This document shows, in pieces, positions 17,656 through 27,057 of a stretch of 64,000 bases of DNA. The stretch is from Tepidibacter sp. Lineage in GTDB: Bacteria > Bacillota > Clostridia > Peptostreptococcales > Peptostreptococcaceae. Both the position numbers and the translations under genes were made by a program. The DNA lies in contig NZ_JAOASI010000031.1 of assembly GCF_025210165.1 (NCBI RefSeq), positions 1 through 64,000 of the forward strand, written 5' to 3'. The notes under the pieces are model-generated. The model had not been told where the DNA came from and did not search any database. It was given only the letters and a program-made list of their open reading frames with translations. Each line of letters starts with the position of its first letter. Position 1 is the stretch's first letter.

Positions 17656-18468
17656 ATGAACTTAAAACAAATATTCAAAGAATCTATAAGCAGTATTAAC
17701 AAATCTATATGGATAATTTTAATACCTTGTATTATAGATATTCTAAGCTTAATTTCATATGAGAAGGTATTTAATACGGATTACATACCTAATATTAGTA
17801 TGATTTCATTTCAGTTTTCTATAATATCTGCACCACCTAGTGTTAGATATTTGATTAAGAATTTTCCTAGCCCTTTACTTGAATATAAAAACGGAGCATT
17901 TCTTGGAATTATAAATGAACTTACATTATTTAATATACTTCTTTTTTTTACAGTAATATGTTTTATAAGTTTTATAGAGGGAGGATATCTAGGGAGTATA
18001 AATGATATTAAGAATAAAAGTTGTTCTTTAAAGGATTTTATATATTTTGGAAATAAATTTTGGTGTAGATTGTTTTTATTAAACTTAATATGCTATATAC
18101 CTTTTTTATTGGGTTTTATAGATGAAGCTTTTGTGTGGATATCTATTTTGTATATGCCATTTTTTTATATAGAATATTTAATGGTGGTAGAAGATATATC
18201 TTTAATTTCAGGATTAAAAGAAAGTATTAATGTATTAATGAACAATTTTAGTATAACTATAAAAATGATGCTTCAATGTGGAGTATTATATGTACCTATA
18301 AGTTGTGCAGTTTATATATTTAGCTATTTAGGATATTTTGGAATGGGATTTAGTATTTTTATAGTAAATTATTTTGGAGTATGTGTTAATAAAACTGTAT
18401 TTGAAATTTATAAAAATTTGAAAAAGCCAAAAACATCACAGGGTAGCAATATTGATTATTATGTATAA
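17656..18468 (+). CDS. multi-spanning membrane protein
   Basis: A 270-residue integral membrane protein with about six hydrophobic segments, starting at residue 18 (IWIILIPCIIDILSLI). It has no recognised transport signature. The pattern of long loops and a central FIEGGYLGSINDIKN segment resembles the loosely defined DUF975/glycerophosphoryl-type membrane domains, but I would not assign it. The ribosome site AGAGGTGAG precedes ATG. A terminator follows 7 bp after the stop. Confidence 0.65.
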   Translation: MNLKQIFKESISSINKSIWIILIPCIIDILSLISYEKVFNTDYIPNISMISFQFSIISAPPSVRYLIKNFPSPLLEYKNGAFLGIINELTLFNILLFFTVICFISFIEGGYLGSINDIKNKSCSLKDFIYFGNKFWCRLFLLNLICYIPFLLGFIDEAFVWISILYMPFFYIEYLMVVEDISLISGLKESINVLMNNFSITIKMMLQCGVLYVPISCAVYIFSYLGYFGMGFSIFIVNYFGVCVNKTVFEIYKNLKKPKTSQGSNIDYYV

Positions 18469-18474
18469 TATACT

Positions 18475-18510
18475 AAAAAGACATTCCTTAATTTTAAGGA
18501 ATGTCTTTTA
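18475..18510. terminator. bidirectional terminator overlapping uvsE end
   Basis: AAAAAGACATTCCTTAA pairs with TTAAGGAATGTCTTTT. The uvsE stop codon (18494-18496) lies inside the right arm, so the last four codons of uvsE form part of the terminator. Confidence 0.85.
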
Positions 18511-19402
18511 ATATATCAATTATATTAAGTACTGCCTTATCTTTCTGTTTTGCCTCAACCATAAGATCAAAGTCGAATTTGTCTATGACTTTCAAAAGAT
18601 AATTTAAATCATCTATGTGTATATAATCGCTGTGTTTTTTATCTAATGTATTATCACGTCCGCTGCTTATATGAAGTTTAGGTATTAGACTTGTATTTTT
18701 CCAAGTATTCATTATATTAGATAAATAATTTTTAATATTTATATTATTAGGATTGTTGCATTTATGATGGTGTATATCTAATACTATTGGAATATTTGTT
18801 TTTGAATTTATATAAAGAACATCTACAACTGTAAATGATTTGTCATCGTTTTCAAGTCTTATCATACTTTTAATATCATCTTCTAAATTATTAAAAACTT
18901 CTATAAATCTTTTTATAGCAGATTCTTTGTCGTTATAAACTCCACCTGTATGAATTATCATATCATTTCCAGATAACCTTTTAAGTATATCGTAGTGATA
19001 TTTTATATTTATTATACTATTTTTAACTACTTTTTCATTAGGGCTGTTTAAAACTGTAAATTGATCTGGATGCATAGAAAGTCGTATATTGTATCGTATA
19101 ACTATACCCGATATCTCCTTCATTATCTCTAATATTTCATCATCCTTTTTCCAATTCCAATCAAAGTCATTTATAATGTCTGGATGGGTTACAAGTGGAA
19201 ATAATCTACTACTTACTCTATACATATATATATCGTTTTGAATATTCCAAAGTAGAATATCTTTTACTAGATACAGATTATTTATTATTTTATTTCTTAG
19301 ATAATCTATACCGTATTTATAAACTGAATTTAATCTACAATCATTGAATTTTCTAGGTTTTATGCTTGTATTTATACAAGCATACCCAATCTTTTGAAGC
19401 AT
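18494..19402 (-). CDS. uvsE: UV DNA damage endonuclease
   Basis: A 302-residue UVDE-family endonuclease that nicks 5' to UV photoproducts and starts alternative excision repair. It has a TIM-barrel fold with metal ligands; family signatures seen are KIGYACIN at the start, RLSMHPDQFTVLNSP near 105, IIHTGGVYNDKE near 145, DIHHHKCN and the late DYIHIDD. Length is typical. The family is common in spore-formers. It ends inside a bidirectional terminator. No ribosome site stronger than AGGTAGGTG is visible before ATG. Confidence 0.95.
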   Translation of the reverse strand: MLQKIGYACINTSIKPRKFNDCRLNSVYKYGIDYLRNKIINNLYLVKDILLWNIQNDIYMYRVSSRLFPLVTHPDIINDFDWNWKKDDEILEIMKEISGIVIRYNIRLSMHPDQFTVLNSPNEKVVKNSIINIKYHYDILKRLSGNDMIIHTGGVYNDKESAIKRFIEVFNNLEDDIKSMIRLENDDKSFTVVDVLYINSKTNIPIVLDIHHHKCNNPNNINIKNYLSNIMNTWKNTSLIPKLHISSGRDNTLDKKHSDYIHIDDLNYLLKVIDKFDFDLMVEAKQKDKAVLNIIDILKDIP

Positions 19403-19625
19403 TTTATCACCTACCTACTTATTTAATCAATTAATTATTATTTTAATACAAATAATAAAATATTATAAGTAGGATTTTAAAATTTAAATTAAACGAAGAT
19501 ATACTTTTGTGGTAAAATATTGAATTGAAAATAGATAATATGATTTAGAAAATATGAAAAATGATATAGAAAAATTGAGAGGTGATTATTTTTCTAAAAA
19601 TAAGGATTGATAGGGGTGGAGAATC

Positions 19626-20096
19626 ATGCTAAATAAATTTGTACCAGATAATTTTATAGTTCCAGAAAAACTAGAAACTGAAATATTTAGACTTAGAATG
19701 CTAACAACAGATGATGTTGAAAAAGATTATGAGGCTGTAATGTCAAGTAGAGAGCACTTAATTACTCTATCAGATGAAGATGATGAGTATGCATGGCCAA
19801 GAAAAGATATGACAATTGAAGAAAATTTAGAAGATTTACAAAGACATCAAAGTGAGTTTTTAGATAGAACAGCATTTACATATACAGTAATGAGCTTAGA
19901 TGAGAAAATATGCTTAGGATGTGTATATATAAATCAAAGTAAACAAAAGAATTTTGATGCAGAAGTATATTTATGGGCAAGAGAAAGTGAAATAGAAAAA
20001 TGATTAGAAGAACTCCTTTTTGAAACAGTTAAAAATTGGATTAAAGAGGACTGGCCATTTGAAAAGTTAGTTTATCCGAGATGTGAAATATATTAG
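19626..20096 (+). pseudogene. GNAT acetyltransferase with in-frame UGA stop
   Basis: Residues 1-125 form most of a GNAT-like acetyltransferase (beginning at FRLRMLTTDDVEKDYEAV, with YTVMSLDEKICLGCVYI as a core strand). A TGA at 20001-20003 stops translation after EIEK. The same frame continues for 30 more residues, including LLFETVKNWIKEDWPFEKLV, and stops at TAG 20094-20096. That continuation reads like the normal C-terminus of this family, so the gene appears broken by a single nonsense change (for example GGA to TGA). A sequencing error or readthrough is also possible. GGGTGGAG precedes ATG. Confidence 0.75.
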
Positions 20097-20114
20097 AAAT
20101 AGGAGGATTAGACT

Positions 20115-20315
20115 ATGGAAAAAGAAAAAAAGAAGTGTCCAGAATGTGGTTGTACAGAAATTGCTGGAGGAGAATTTACTGGTTATGCAGCGTTGAAACC
20201 TACCAATAGTATAATTGCTTCTTCACTAGTTATAGCAGAGATATGTACTAATTGTGGTTATATATTAAATATGAGGGTGTCAGATCCAGAGAAATTTAAA
20301 AAATCTCTTATCTAG
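20115..20315 (+). CDS. small zinc-ribbon-like protein
   Basis: A 66-residue protein with two knuckles, CPECGC at 9-14 and CTNCGY at about 46-51, spaced as in a zinc ribbon; it probably binds one Zn2+. The middle is hydrophobic (IIASSLVIAEI). Similar small proteins are common and uncharacterised. AGGAGG precedes ATG. It lies 18 bp after the broken acetyltransferase gene and 46 bp before another acetyltransferase, so it may share their transcript. Confidence 0.75.
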   Translation: MEKEKKKCPECGCTEIAGGEFTGYAALKPTNSIIASSLVIAEICTNCGYILNMRVSDPEKFKKSLI

Positions 20316-20361
20316 AGAAATTAAAGTTTTGAATAAATTATATAAAGAAAGGTCATATGTT

Positions 20362-20895
20362 ATGAAAAAAATAAGAATAAAGAATAGAAAAATTATAATT
20401 AGAAAAGCTATAAAATCTGATGCAAGTGAATTAGTAAATTATCTTAATTCAATTAGTAAAGAATCGGATTATTTGACATTTGGAGAAGGCGAAGTTGGTG
20501 TAACTATTAAGCAGGAAGAAGAATTTATTGAAGCTGCTAATAACAAGAATAACAGCTTATTTATAGTAGCTCAGATGAATGGAAAAATAATAGGTAATTT
20601 AAATTTTAGTGCAGGTGAAAGAAAAAGAATTGCTCATACAGGGGAATTTGGAGTTAGTGTATTAAAAGAATATTGGGGAAATAAAGTAGGGGAAGAATTA
20701 GTTAAATATTTAATTCAGTGGAGTAAAAGTTCAGCAGTAATAAGAAAAATAAATTTGCGAGTTAGAACAGATAACACTAAAGCAATTAAGTTATATAAAA
20801 AACTTGGATTTTTTGAAGAAGGGATTATAAAAAGAGATTTCTTAATTGAAAATAAATTCTATGATTCTTTGTCTATGGGATTATTAATTGATTAA
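20362..20895 (+). CDS. GNAT N-acetyltransferase
   Basis: A 177-residue acetyltransferase resembling RimL/SpeG-like or YhhY-like GNAT enzymes. The acetyl-CoA loop is degenerate (VLKEYWGNKVGEELVKYL in place of RGxGxG/A), which is usual in this subgroup; the later RVRTDNTKAIKLYKKLGF is a strong family signature. ATG at 20362 follows AGAAAGG and aligns with the family start better than an in-frame TTG at 20329. Substrate unknown. Confidence 0.82.
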   Translation: MKKIRIKNRKIIIRKAIKSDASELVNYLNSISKESDYLTFGEGEVGVTIKQEEEFIEAANNKNNSLFIVAQMNGKIIGNLNFSAGERKRIAHTGEFGVSVLKEYWGNKVGEELVKYLIQWSKSSAVIRKINLRVRTDNTKAIKLYKKLGFFEEGIIKRDFLIENKFYDSLSMGLLID

Positions 20896-20963
20896 TTGCA
20901 AAGATATAAAAGGCTCACATCTCATAACTTGTAGAAAGTAATAGGGTATGAGCCAAAGATTAG

Positions 20964-22967
20964 TTAAATTTTAAATATATTAATTGATTCTGATAATTCA
21001 TTTATTGTTTCATTTAAATTTTGTATAGAAGATGAGATTTCTTCAACAGAAGCAGACTGCTCCTCTGTTGAGGCACTAATTTCTTCTGTTGAGGCTGCTG
21101 TTTCTTCAAACAGTGATGATATATTTTCCATTGAATGTAGTACTTCATTTTTAGCTTGTTCAACATAATTAATATCATCACTTAATAAATCTACATCCTT
21201 AATTACTTCATTTACTGATATTTCAATATTATTGAATAGTTCTTTTGTATAATCTAAATATTCATTTACATTTCTTACTATGGATTGGGTATCATCCATT
21301 GTATTTGTTGTATTAGATATTAAAGCAACTATTTCATTTATTATATTTTGTATATCTTCTGTTGATTTAGAGGATTGTTCAGCGAGTTTTTTTACTTCAT
21401 TAGCAACAACTGCAAATCCTTTACCTGATTCTCCTGCCCTTGCTGCTTCTATAGCGGCATTTAATGCCAATAAATTTGTTTGTTCAGCAATTGACTTTAT
21501 GGTTTCTATTATCGTACCTATAGAGTTTGATTTTTCAGCAAGTTCTTTTATATTATTTCCTACATTTGTAGTAGCAATAGTATTTTCTTTAAATTTATTA
21601 TCAAGTTGTATAATAGATTGCATTCCTAGTATATTTTTTTCTTTCATACTTATTGTATTAGAACTAGTTAAATTCAAGGTATTTGAAATATTTTCTATTT
21701 TTTGTGATAAGTCAGTACTTATTTTTAAAGTGTTATTTGTTTCTTGAGCTTGATCAGTTGCACCTGAAGCGATTTCTTGGATTGCTTTTGAAACTTCTTC
21801 ACTAGATATACTTACCTCTTCAGTTGAGTGAGAAATTATTTCTGATTCTTGTTTTAATTTATATGTAGTTTCTTGGATATTAAAAACAATAGATTTTATA
21901 TTTTCAATCATTTTATTAAAATTACTGCTTAATAATCCAATTTCATCGTTTGATTTAAAATCTATGCTTATATTTAATTCACCGTTTCCGACTTTATTCA
22001 TAGCATTGCCAATTTCAGTTAGAGGTTTTATAACAAGTTTATTTAACAATAAGGTTATTAATAAAATAGATAAAAGTATAGTTATAAATATTACTATAAG
22101 AATTTGAATCTTTAACTTATTAAAAACAGACATTAACTCTGATTTAGAATAAGTAAGTATAGCTATTTTATCGTGTATATTTTTGAAAACAGAGTATTTA
22201 GGTACTCCTTCAAATGTATATTCAAAATGTCCTTCTTTAGACTTAAGAATATTTTTACCCCAATCAAACTGATTCATATCTGTACCAATAATATCTTTAT
22301 TAGGATGTGAAATAACTATACCCTCTAAATCAGTTATATAAGCATATCCGTTTTTTCCTATATGTGTTTTCTCAATAAATTTTTGTATATCCATTGTAGA
22401 AAGTATATCATTTATTGTTTTAGCTGAAATACCTATTTGGATTATTCCTGGTTTATCTAATCTTGACACACCAATATATTGAAAAGGTTCATTGTCTGAT
22501 CCTCTTAAGGTTGGTTCTTGAACTATAGAAATGTTTTTTGTATCGATTAGCTTTAAAAATTCTTGGCTTTGCTCCGATGATTTTAAATCAAAACCAAAAA
22601 AATTAGTATGTGTACCGTGAATTAAAATACCATTTTCATCTGTAACATGAATTTCATCAACATTAAGATTTTTAGCTAGTTTAGTCATATTTTCATTAGA
22701 AAGTATTTTAGGATTTTCATTAATTATTTGAGCTATAGAATTTGCAATTGAGATATTTTTATCGTTTAATGATGCTTTGGTAATATCGATTATATTTTCG
22801 CTGTTCTGAATAGTACCAATGACTGTATTTAGTTGTCCATTTAATTGATTATAAATTATTCTGGAAATCAAATTATTTACTTGAGAAAAACTAAATATTG
22901 ATAGAATGGTTATTGATAATACTATAATGAGTGTGATAGGGATAAGGACTTTGTTTTTTAATTTCAT
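20964..22967 (-). CDS. methyl-accepting chemotaxis protein with Cache sensor
   Basis: A 667-residue transmembrane chemoreceptor. Transmembrane segment 1 is about residues 8-28, followed by an extracellular double-Cache-type domain (about 35-285; note [11 protein letters not shown] and [20 protein letters not shown]), transmembrane segment 2 (about 288-312), HAMP (about 312-365) and an MCP signalling domain, whose tip contains [20 protein letters not shown]. Cache receptors of this kind usually bind amino acids or organic acids. It is a single gene. The C-terminal 60 residues are rich in Glu/Ser repeats ([19 protein letters not shown]), typical of clostridial receptors. Confidence 0.93.
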   Translation of the reverse strand: MKLKNKVLIPITLIIVLSITILSIFSFSQVNNLISRIIYNQLNGQLNTVIGTIQNSENIIDITKASLNDKNISIANSIAQIINENPKILSNENMTKLAKNLNVDEIHVTDENGILIHGTHTNFFGFDLKSSEQSQEFLKLIDTKNISIVQEPTLRGSDNEPFQYIGVSRLDKPGIIQIGISAKTINDILSTMDIQKFIEKTHIGKNGYAYITDLEGIVISHPNKDIIGTDMNQFDWGKNILKSKEGHFEYTFEGVPKYSVFKNIHDKIAILTYSKSELMSVFNKLKIQILIVIFITILLSILLITLLLNKLVIKPLTEIGNAMNKVGNGELNISIDFKSNDEIGLLSSNFNKMIENIKSIVFNIQETTYKLKQESEIISHSTEEVSISSEEVSKAIQEIASGATDQAQETNNTLKISTDLSQKIENISNTLNLTSSNTISMKEKNILGMQSIIQLDNKFKENTIATTNVGNNIKELAEKSNSIGTIIETIKSIAEQTNLLALNAAIEAARAGESGKGFAVVANEVKKLAEQSSKSTEDIQNIINEIVALISNTTNTMDDTQSIVRNVNEYLDYTKELFNNIEISVNEVIKDVDLLSDDINYVEQAKNEVLHSMENISSLFEETAASTEEISASTEEQSASVEEISSSIQNLNETINELSESINIFKI

Positions 22968-23073
22968 AAAATTACCTCCTTGTATAATATTTTAGAGTAA
23001 AAAAATAAATATGTGTCGTAAATTGGAATATCATGCTATATATTATCACATTATTTAAAATTTAACAATGTTT

Positions 23074-23106
23074 AAAGATGATTATAATTTCCTATTCGTT
23101 ATAAAA
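23074..23106 (-). repeat. fragment of repeat (ATAACGAATAGG type)
   Basis: In reverse, TTTTTTATAACGAATAGGAA followed by ATTATAATCATCTT matches 27992-28025 and part of the composite element at 12452-12485. Confidence 0.6.
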
Positions 23107-23145
23107 AAGTGTGAGAAATCTTATTTGATTTCTCACACTTTTATG
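23107..23145. terminator. bidirectional-type hairpin terminator
   Basis: AAGTGTGAGAAATC at 23107-23120 pairs perfectly with the arm at 23127-23140, with T-rich tails on both sides. It lies downstream of the minus-strand kinase gene and upstream of the chemoreceptor gene. Confidence 0.85.
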
Positions 23146-23191
23146 TAATAAGGTAATTATGAAATTTTTGTGTATAGTATTTATTAAAGAA

Positions 23192-24091
23192 TTATATTCC
23201 AACTATAACCTTTAAAGCTCTTTTCTTTATTTCAAATGTAGCAGGGAAGGTACCTCCATCTTCTCCGTCGATATCTATAAGTAAATTTTCTTTGTTTAAG
23301 CAATCGACCTTTAAGTTATCAGTTTGCAGATATATTACATTAGGGTCGTTTATATGTTCTCCTGAGAATACTTTTAAAAATACCCCTGCTGCATTTAAAG
23401 GATAAGATTTTTTGATTATGCATACATCGAATAAGCCATCATCTATATCAGCCTTTGGTGCAAAATTTGAGAATCCTCCTGCTGATTTAGAATTTAGAAC
23501 TAGGAATAAGAAGGCTTCGGTCTCTAAAACTTCATTGTCGCATTCAAATCTGAATTTTAGTGTTTCAAATAATTGTTTTGGAACTTCCTTTATACCTTGT
23601 GCGTAATAAGCAAAGCTTCCGAATGCAGTTTTTGATTTGACTGGAGTTTTAATAGCAATATCTGCTAAAAGTCCAGAAGCTGCAACGTTTATAAAATACT
23701 TATCATTAACCTTGCATAAATCTATTTCTTTAACAGTATTATTTTTAATAATAGAGCATACTCCCTCTATTGACGTTGGAAGATTTAAATATTTTCCAAG
23801 ATCATTTACAGTTCCTGCTGGAAGTATTAAAATAGGAACATCTATATTATTTTTTGCTACTGCATTTATAACATTATTGACAGTTCCATCTCCTCCTACT
23901 ATTATCAACAAATCATAGTTTTGATCTTTCATTTTTAAAACTTCACCTGAGTAGTCAAAATCTATAGTAGTGTCTACTTTGTCGACTTCTTTTAATGTGT
24001 CATCAAGCACTAATCTTCCGATTATAATTTCTAAATTCTTTTGAAGGGTTTGGGTTCCTGACGAAGGGTTGTTTATTATTTTAACTTTCAT
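23192..24091 (-). CDS. diacylglycerol kinase-family lipid kinase
   Basis: A 299-residue soluble lipid kinase of the DagK/YegS/LCB5 family, which phosphorylates diacylglycerol or related lipids with ATP. The nucleotide loop GGDGTVNNVINA is near residues 65-76; LPAGTVNDLGKYL and the late DGEDGG segment are family motifs. It recycles diacylglycerol released by wall-polymer synthesis in related bacteria (DgkB); that role here is inferred. Its ATG overlaps the stop of the 81-residue gene upstream (TAATG), so the pair is translationally coupled. Confidence 0.9.
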   Translation of the reverse strand: MKVKIINNPSSGTQTLQKNLEIIIGRLVLDDTLKEVDKVDTTIDFDYSGEVLKMKDQNYDLLIIVGGDGTVNNVINAVAKNNIDVPILILPAGTVNDLGKYLNLPTSIEGVCSIIKNNTVKEIDLCKVNDKYFINVAASGLLADIAIKTPVKSKTAFGSFAYYAQGIKEVPKQLFETLKFRFECDNEVLETEAFLFLVLNSKSAGGFSNFAPKADIDDGLFDVCIIKKSYPLNAAGVFLKVFSGEHINDPNVIYLQTDNLKVDCLNKENLLIDIDGEDGGTFPATFEIKKRALKVIVGI

Positions 24092-24336
24092 TATCTTTTT
24101 ATAAATGAAGCGCCTAGATATTTTTTAATGTCTTCTTCAGAACTGAAAAAGTCTATTAAAATTTCTTTACCCGTTTCTTCAAAGTGAACTAGAACCTCAC
24201 AATCCCCATTTAAAAAGAATTTTTTAACTGTACTTTCCTTAATTTCTCTTACTTTTATTAAATCTTTTTTCTTTTTTTCATAGTCTTTAGTAAAATAAGA
24301 ACCAAGAGGTCTTATTACTTTTGTATACCTATTCAT
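24091..24336 (-). CDS. small hypothetical protein coupled to lipid kinase
   Basis: An 81-residue basic protein, not recognised. It contains a lysine-rich patch (DYEKKKKDLIKVREIKES) and a strand-rich second half (DCEVLVHFEETGKEILIDFF). It is the first gene of a two-gene unit; its stop codon overlaps the start of the diacylglycerol kinase-like gene by one base. AGGTATTTC on the reverse strand gives a reasonable ribosome site before ATG. Confidence 0.7.
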   Translation of the reverse strand: MNRYTKVIRPLGSYFTKDYEKKKKDLIKVREIKESTVKKFFLNGDCEVLVHFEETGKEILIDFFSSEEDIKKYLGASFIKR

Positions 24337-24412
24337 GAAATACCTCCAATTGTAAATTAAAATTTGATATAATATTTAGGTTATTAAAATATTATATCAA
24401 GGAGAGAGTCTA

Positions 24413-25147
24413 ATGCCTAGTATAAAAAAGGATGATATAAACTTAGGGATAGATTATTGCTTAAAGAATGATCTTTTTAAAGAACTTAATGATTTATATA
24501 ATAGTATACCCAATGGAGATTGTATAGGATGTGGAAAATGTTGTATGGAATCTGTTGGAGCGAATTTAGTAGAATTTTTAAATATATATAATTATTTAAA
24601 TGAAAATAACTATATATATAATATAGTTATGGAAAAAATACTAGATTATTATTTTTTGGAGTACAAGGAAAAGTTACCCTGTCCATTTAAAGATTCAAGC
24701 AATAGGTGCTTAATATATGATGTTAGACCTCTTAATTGTAGAATATATGGACATTGGACAAAGACAGATTACAATAAAAATTATGATAGAATAAAAAAAG
24801 ATAATATAGAGTTTGCAAAATATATGAATAATGAGCATAACATTAAAATAGAAGATGATGTATTAAATTATAAAATAGAGTATTGCAAAAAATTTAAGCC
24901 AAGTATAGATTATATGAACAAAAATGAGCGAATGAACTATTATGATAAAGGGATTGTTATAGATTCAAAGCTTTATTCTAAGAGTATAATGGATATCGAA
25001 TTTAGAGATAGAGGAATTGTAGAGTATTTTATAGAATCTATATTTTTTAATAGTGTTGCAAGTAATATAAGAATGAATATGACGAAAAATAATTCATATA
25101 AGGTACTAAAAAGAGTTAAAGCGCTTGTTTTAAGAGAAGAGGGGTAA
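24413..25147 (+). CDS. YkgJ-family cysteine cluster protein
   Basis: A 244-residue protein with the YkgJ (CxxCxxCC) signature, GDCIGCGKCCM near residues 38-48, and partner cysteines in LPCPF, NRCLIYDVRPLNCRIYGH and later EYCKKF. Eight or so cysteines suggest a bound zinc or Fe-S cluster. The family's function is not established. AAGGAGAG precedes ATG. The next gene, a metallo-hydrolase, starts 2 bp after the stop, so the two are co-expressed. Confidence 0.85.
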   Translation: MPSIKKDDINLGIDYCLKNDLFKELNDLYNSIPNGDCIGCGKCCMESVGANLVEFLNIYNYLNENNYIYNIVMEKILDYYFLEYKEKLPCPFKDSSNRCLIYDVRPLNCRIYGHWTKTDYNKNYDRIKKDNIEFAKYMNNEHNIKIEDDVLNYKIEYCKKFKPSIDYMNKNERMNYYDKGIVIDSKLYSKSIMDIEFRDRGIVEYFIESIFFNSVASNIRMNMTKNNSYKVLKRVKALVLREEG

Positions 25148-25148
25148 T

Positions 25149-26051
25149 ATGGAACTGGAAAAAATCAAAGGACATAGCTATTATATAAAAGGTGGAACTA
25201 ATACTGGGGTTTATGTATTTAAGGATAAATATGTACTTGTTATAGATCCAGGTATTTCAAATTCTAGAGGTAATAGACTTATAAAGTTATTTGATAGTAA
25301 GGGTCTTCGTGTAAAGTATATACTCAATACTCACGAGCATTCAGATCATTATGGAGCAAGTAAGATATTATTAGATTATTATACTGGGGCTAAGTCCATA
25401 GCATCAGATGATGCAAAAACTTTTATAGACAATTCTTATTTATTTTCGACTTATGTATATGGTGGAAAATCTAATAAATTGCTTGATGATTACTTTAAAA
25501 ATAGAGAAAATAAATTTAGTATAGACGAAGTGGTTTATGAAGGTCAAATTAAGTTAAACAATGAAAAGTTTGATATAATAAATCTTAAAGGGCATAGTAT
25601 AGGGTCTATAGGTATATTAACAGAGGATAAGGTATTATATCTTGGAGATTCTTTATTTAACGAAAGTATTTTAGAAAAATACAATTTTCCTTTTTTATTC
25701 GATATATCTGAGCAGTTAAATACCTTAGATAAAATAAAGGAAATTGATTTTGATTTTTGTGTTATGGGTCATTCAAAGGCTTTACTTGATAAAGAAGAGG
25801 CTGTGAAATTAGTAGAGATAAATAAAGAGGTTATATATAAGTACTTAAATCAAATAAGAGAATTTTTAACAACACCGTATACTAGAGAAGATTTATTAAA
25901 GGATATTATAGAATACAACGAGCTTAAACTAAACTATAAAGAATACTATTTTTCAAATGCTACATTATCATCTATGATTTCATATCTTGTAGAAGGTGGA
26001 GAAATAGATTATCAATATGAAAATGGAAAGATGTATTACTTTATGAAGTAA
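25149..26051 (+). CDS. metallo-beta-lactamase-fold hydrolase
   Basis: A 300-residue MBL-fold protein. Metal ligands are visible in NTHEHSDHYGA (HxHxDH), the later GHSIGS, the Asp of YLGDSLF and the distal VMGHSK histidine. The C-terminal 80 residues (from about 215) form a helical, winged-helix-like extension similar to that of glyoxalase-II-like or MBL-fold regulators in clostridia. It likely hydrolyses a thioester, phosphodiester or lactone; the substrate is unknown. It forms a two-gene unit with the YkgJ-like gene. Confidence 0.85.
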   Translation: MELEKIKGHSYYIKGGTNTGVYVFKDKYVLVIDPGISNSRGNRLIKLFDSKGLRVKYILNTHEHSDHYGASKILLDYYTGAKSIASDDAKTFIDNSYLFSTYVYGGKSNKLLDDYFKNRENKFSIDEVVYEGQIKLNNEKFDIINLKGHSIGSIGILTEDKVLYLGDSLFNESILEKYNFPFLFDISEQLNTLDKIKEIDFDFCVMGHSKALLDKEEAVKLVEINKEVIYKYLNQIREFLTTPYTREDLLKDIIEYNELKLNYKEYYFSNATLSSMISYLVEGGEIDYQYENGKMYYFMK

Positions 26052-26166
26052 GGATATTCTAATTATAATGGTAAATTTTAAGTAATTATAGTTAATACTA
26101 TATACTTTGTGTTAAAATATATTGGGGAATTCTAATAATGAAAATACAGGCTAGAGGGTGATGCAG

Positions 26167-26961
26167 ATGGAATTAAGAGAATGGAAAACCATATTAACTC
26201 CATATGAATATGCAGTAGAGGAGTTAAAAGTAAAATTCAAAAATATTAGAAAAGAACTTAGAAATAATGGAGAATATTCTCCTATAGAATTTGTAACTGG
26301 AAGAGTAAAAAAAATATCATCTATTATAGCAAAAGCAAAAAAACTTAATGTTGAAATGGATGAAATAGAAGAAAAGATAGAAGACATAGCTGGTATTAGA
26401 ATTATGTGCCAGTTTGTTGAAGATATATATAGTCTTGTAAGCTTGATTAATAGCAGACAAGATATGACTGTGGTATATGAAAAAGATTATATAAAAAATT
26501 ATAAAAATAGTGGTTATAGAAGTTACCATATAATTATAAAATATCCTATACAAACAGCTATGGGATTAAAAGAAATTTTAGCTGAGATTCAAATAAGAAC
26601 TCTTGCTATGAATTTTTGGGGTACTATAGAACATTCTTTAAAATACAAGTATCAACAGGATATACCAGAAGATATAGCTAATAGATTAAGACGTGCAGGG
26701 GATGCAGCATTTTTACTTGACCAAGAAATGAGCGAGATAAGAGAAGAGATAATGAGAGCTCAAGTTATGTTTGAAATGAAATCTCTTACAGTTAAGGATA
26801 TATTAGATAGTATTAAAAAGCTATATATTCTAGGAGAAACTGAAAAAGCCTTAGATTTTCAGGGCAGACTTGATAAGATAAATGATATAGAGGATATAAA
26901 AGAAATTATAACGCTGAGAAGCGAGATAGATTATATACTAGATAAATACAATAAAAACTAG
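26167..26961 (+). CDS. small alarmone synthetase, RelQ/YjbM type
   Basis: A 264-residue single-domain (p)ppGpp synthetase without the hydrolase, TGS and ACT domains of long RelA/SpoT. Synthetase motifs seen are GRVKKISSIIAKAKK, DIAGIRIMC, NYKNSGYRSYHII and the ATP/GTP-site AEIQIRTLAMNFWGTIEH. It transfers pyrophosphate from ATP to GDP/GTP in stress. AGAGGGTG at 26153-26160 fits ATG 26167 best; in-frame GTG 26158 and ATG 26161 lie within or too close to it. The C-terminal 70 residues are helical, as in tetrameric RelQ. A strong terminator follows. Confidence 0.9.
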   Translation: MELREWKTILTPYEYAVEELKVKFKNIRKELRNNGEYSPIEFVTGRVKKISSIIAKAKKLNVEMDEIEEKIEDIAGIRIMCQFVEDIYSLVSLINSRQDMTVVYEKDYIKNYKNSGYRSYHIIIKYPIQTAMGLKEILAEIQIRTLAMNFWGTIEHSLKYKYQQDIPEDIANRLRRAGDAAFLLDQEMSEIREEIMRAQVMFEMKSLTVKDILDSIKKLYILGETEKALDFQGRLDKINDIEDIKEIITLRSEIDYILDKYNKN

Positions 26962-26999
26962 AAAAATGTGCTTATAAATCGGTTATAAGCACATTTTTT
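26962..26999 (+). terminator. terminator of alarmone synthetase gene
   Basis: AAAAATGTGCTTATAA pairs perfectly with TTATAAGCACATTTTT, ending in a T-run. Confidence 0.9.
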
Positions 27000-27057
27000 A
27001 AAGTAATTAGTAAAAACTTTTAATAGTACTAAAAATAAAGAAGGTGAGTGATAAAAT

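Noticed and set aside
20001-20003. TGA in the acetyltransferase as a selenocysteine codon
   Set aside because: The residue is not at a catalytic cysteine position of the GNAT fold, and no SECIS-like hairpin follows; a nonsense change is simpler.
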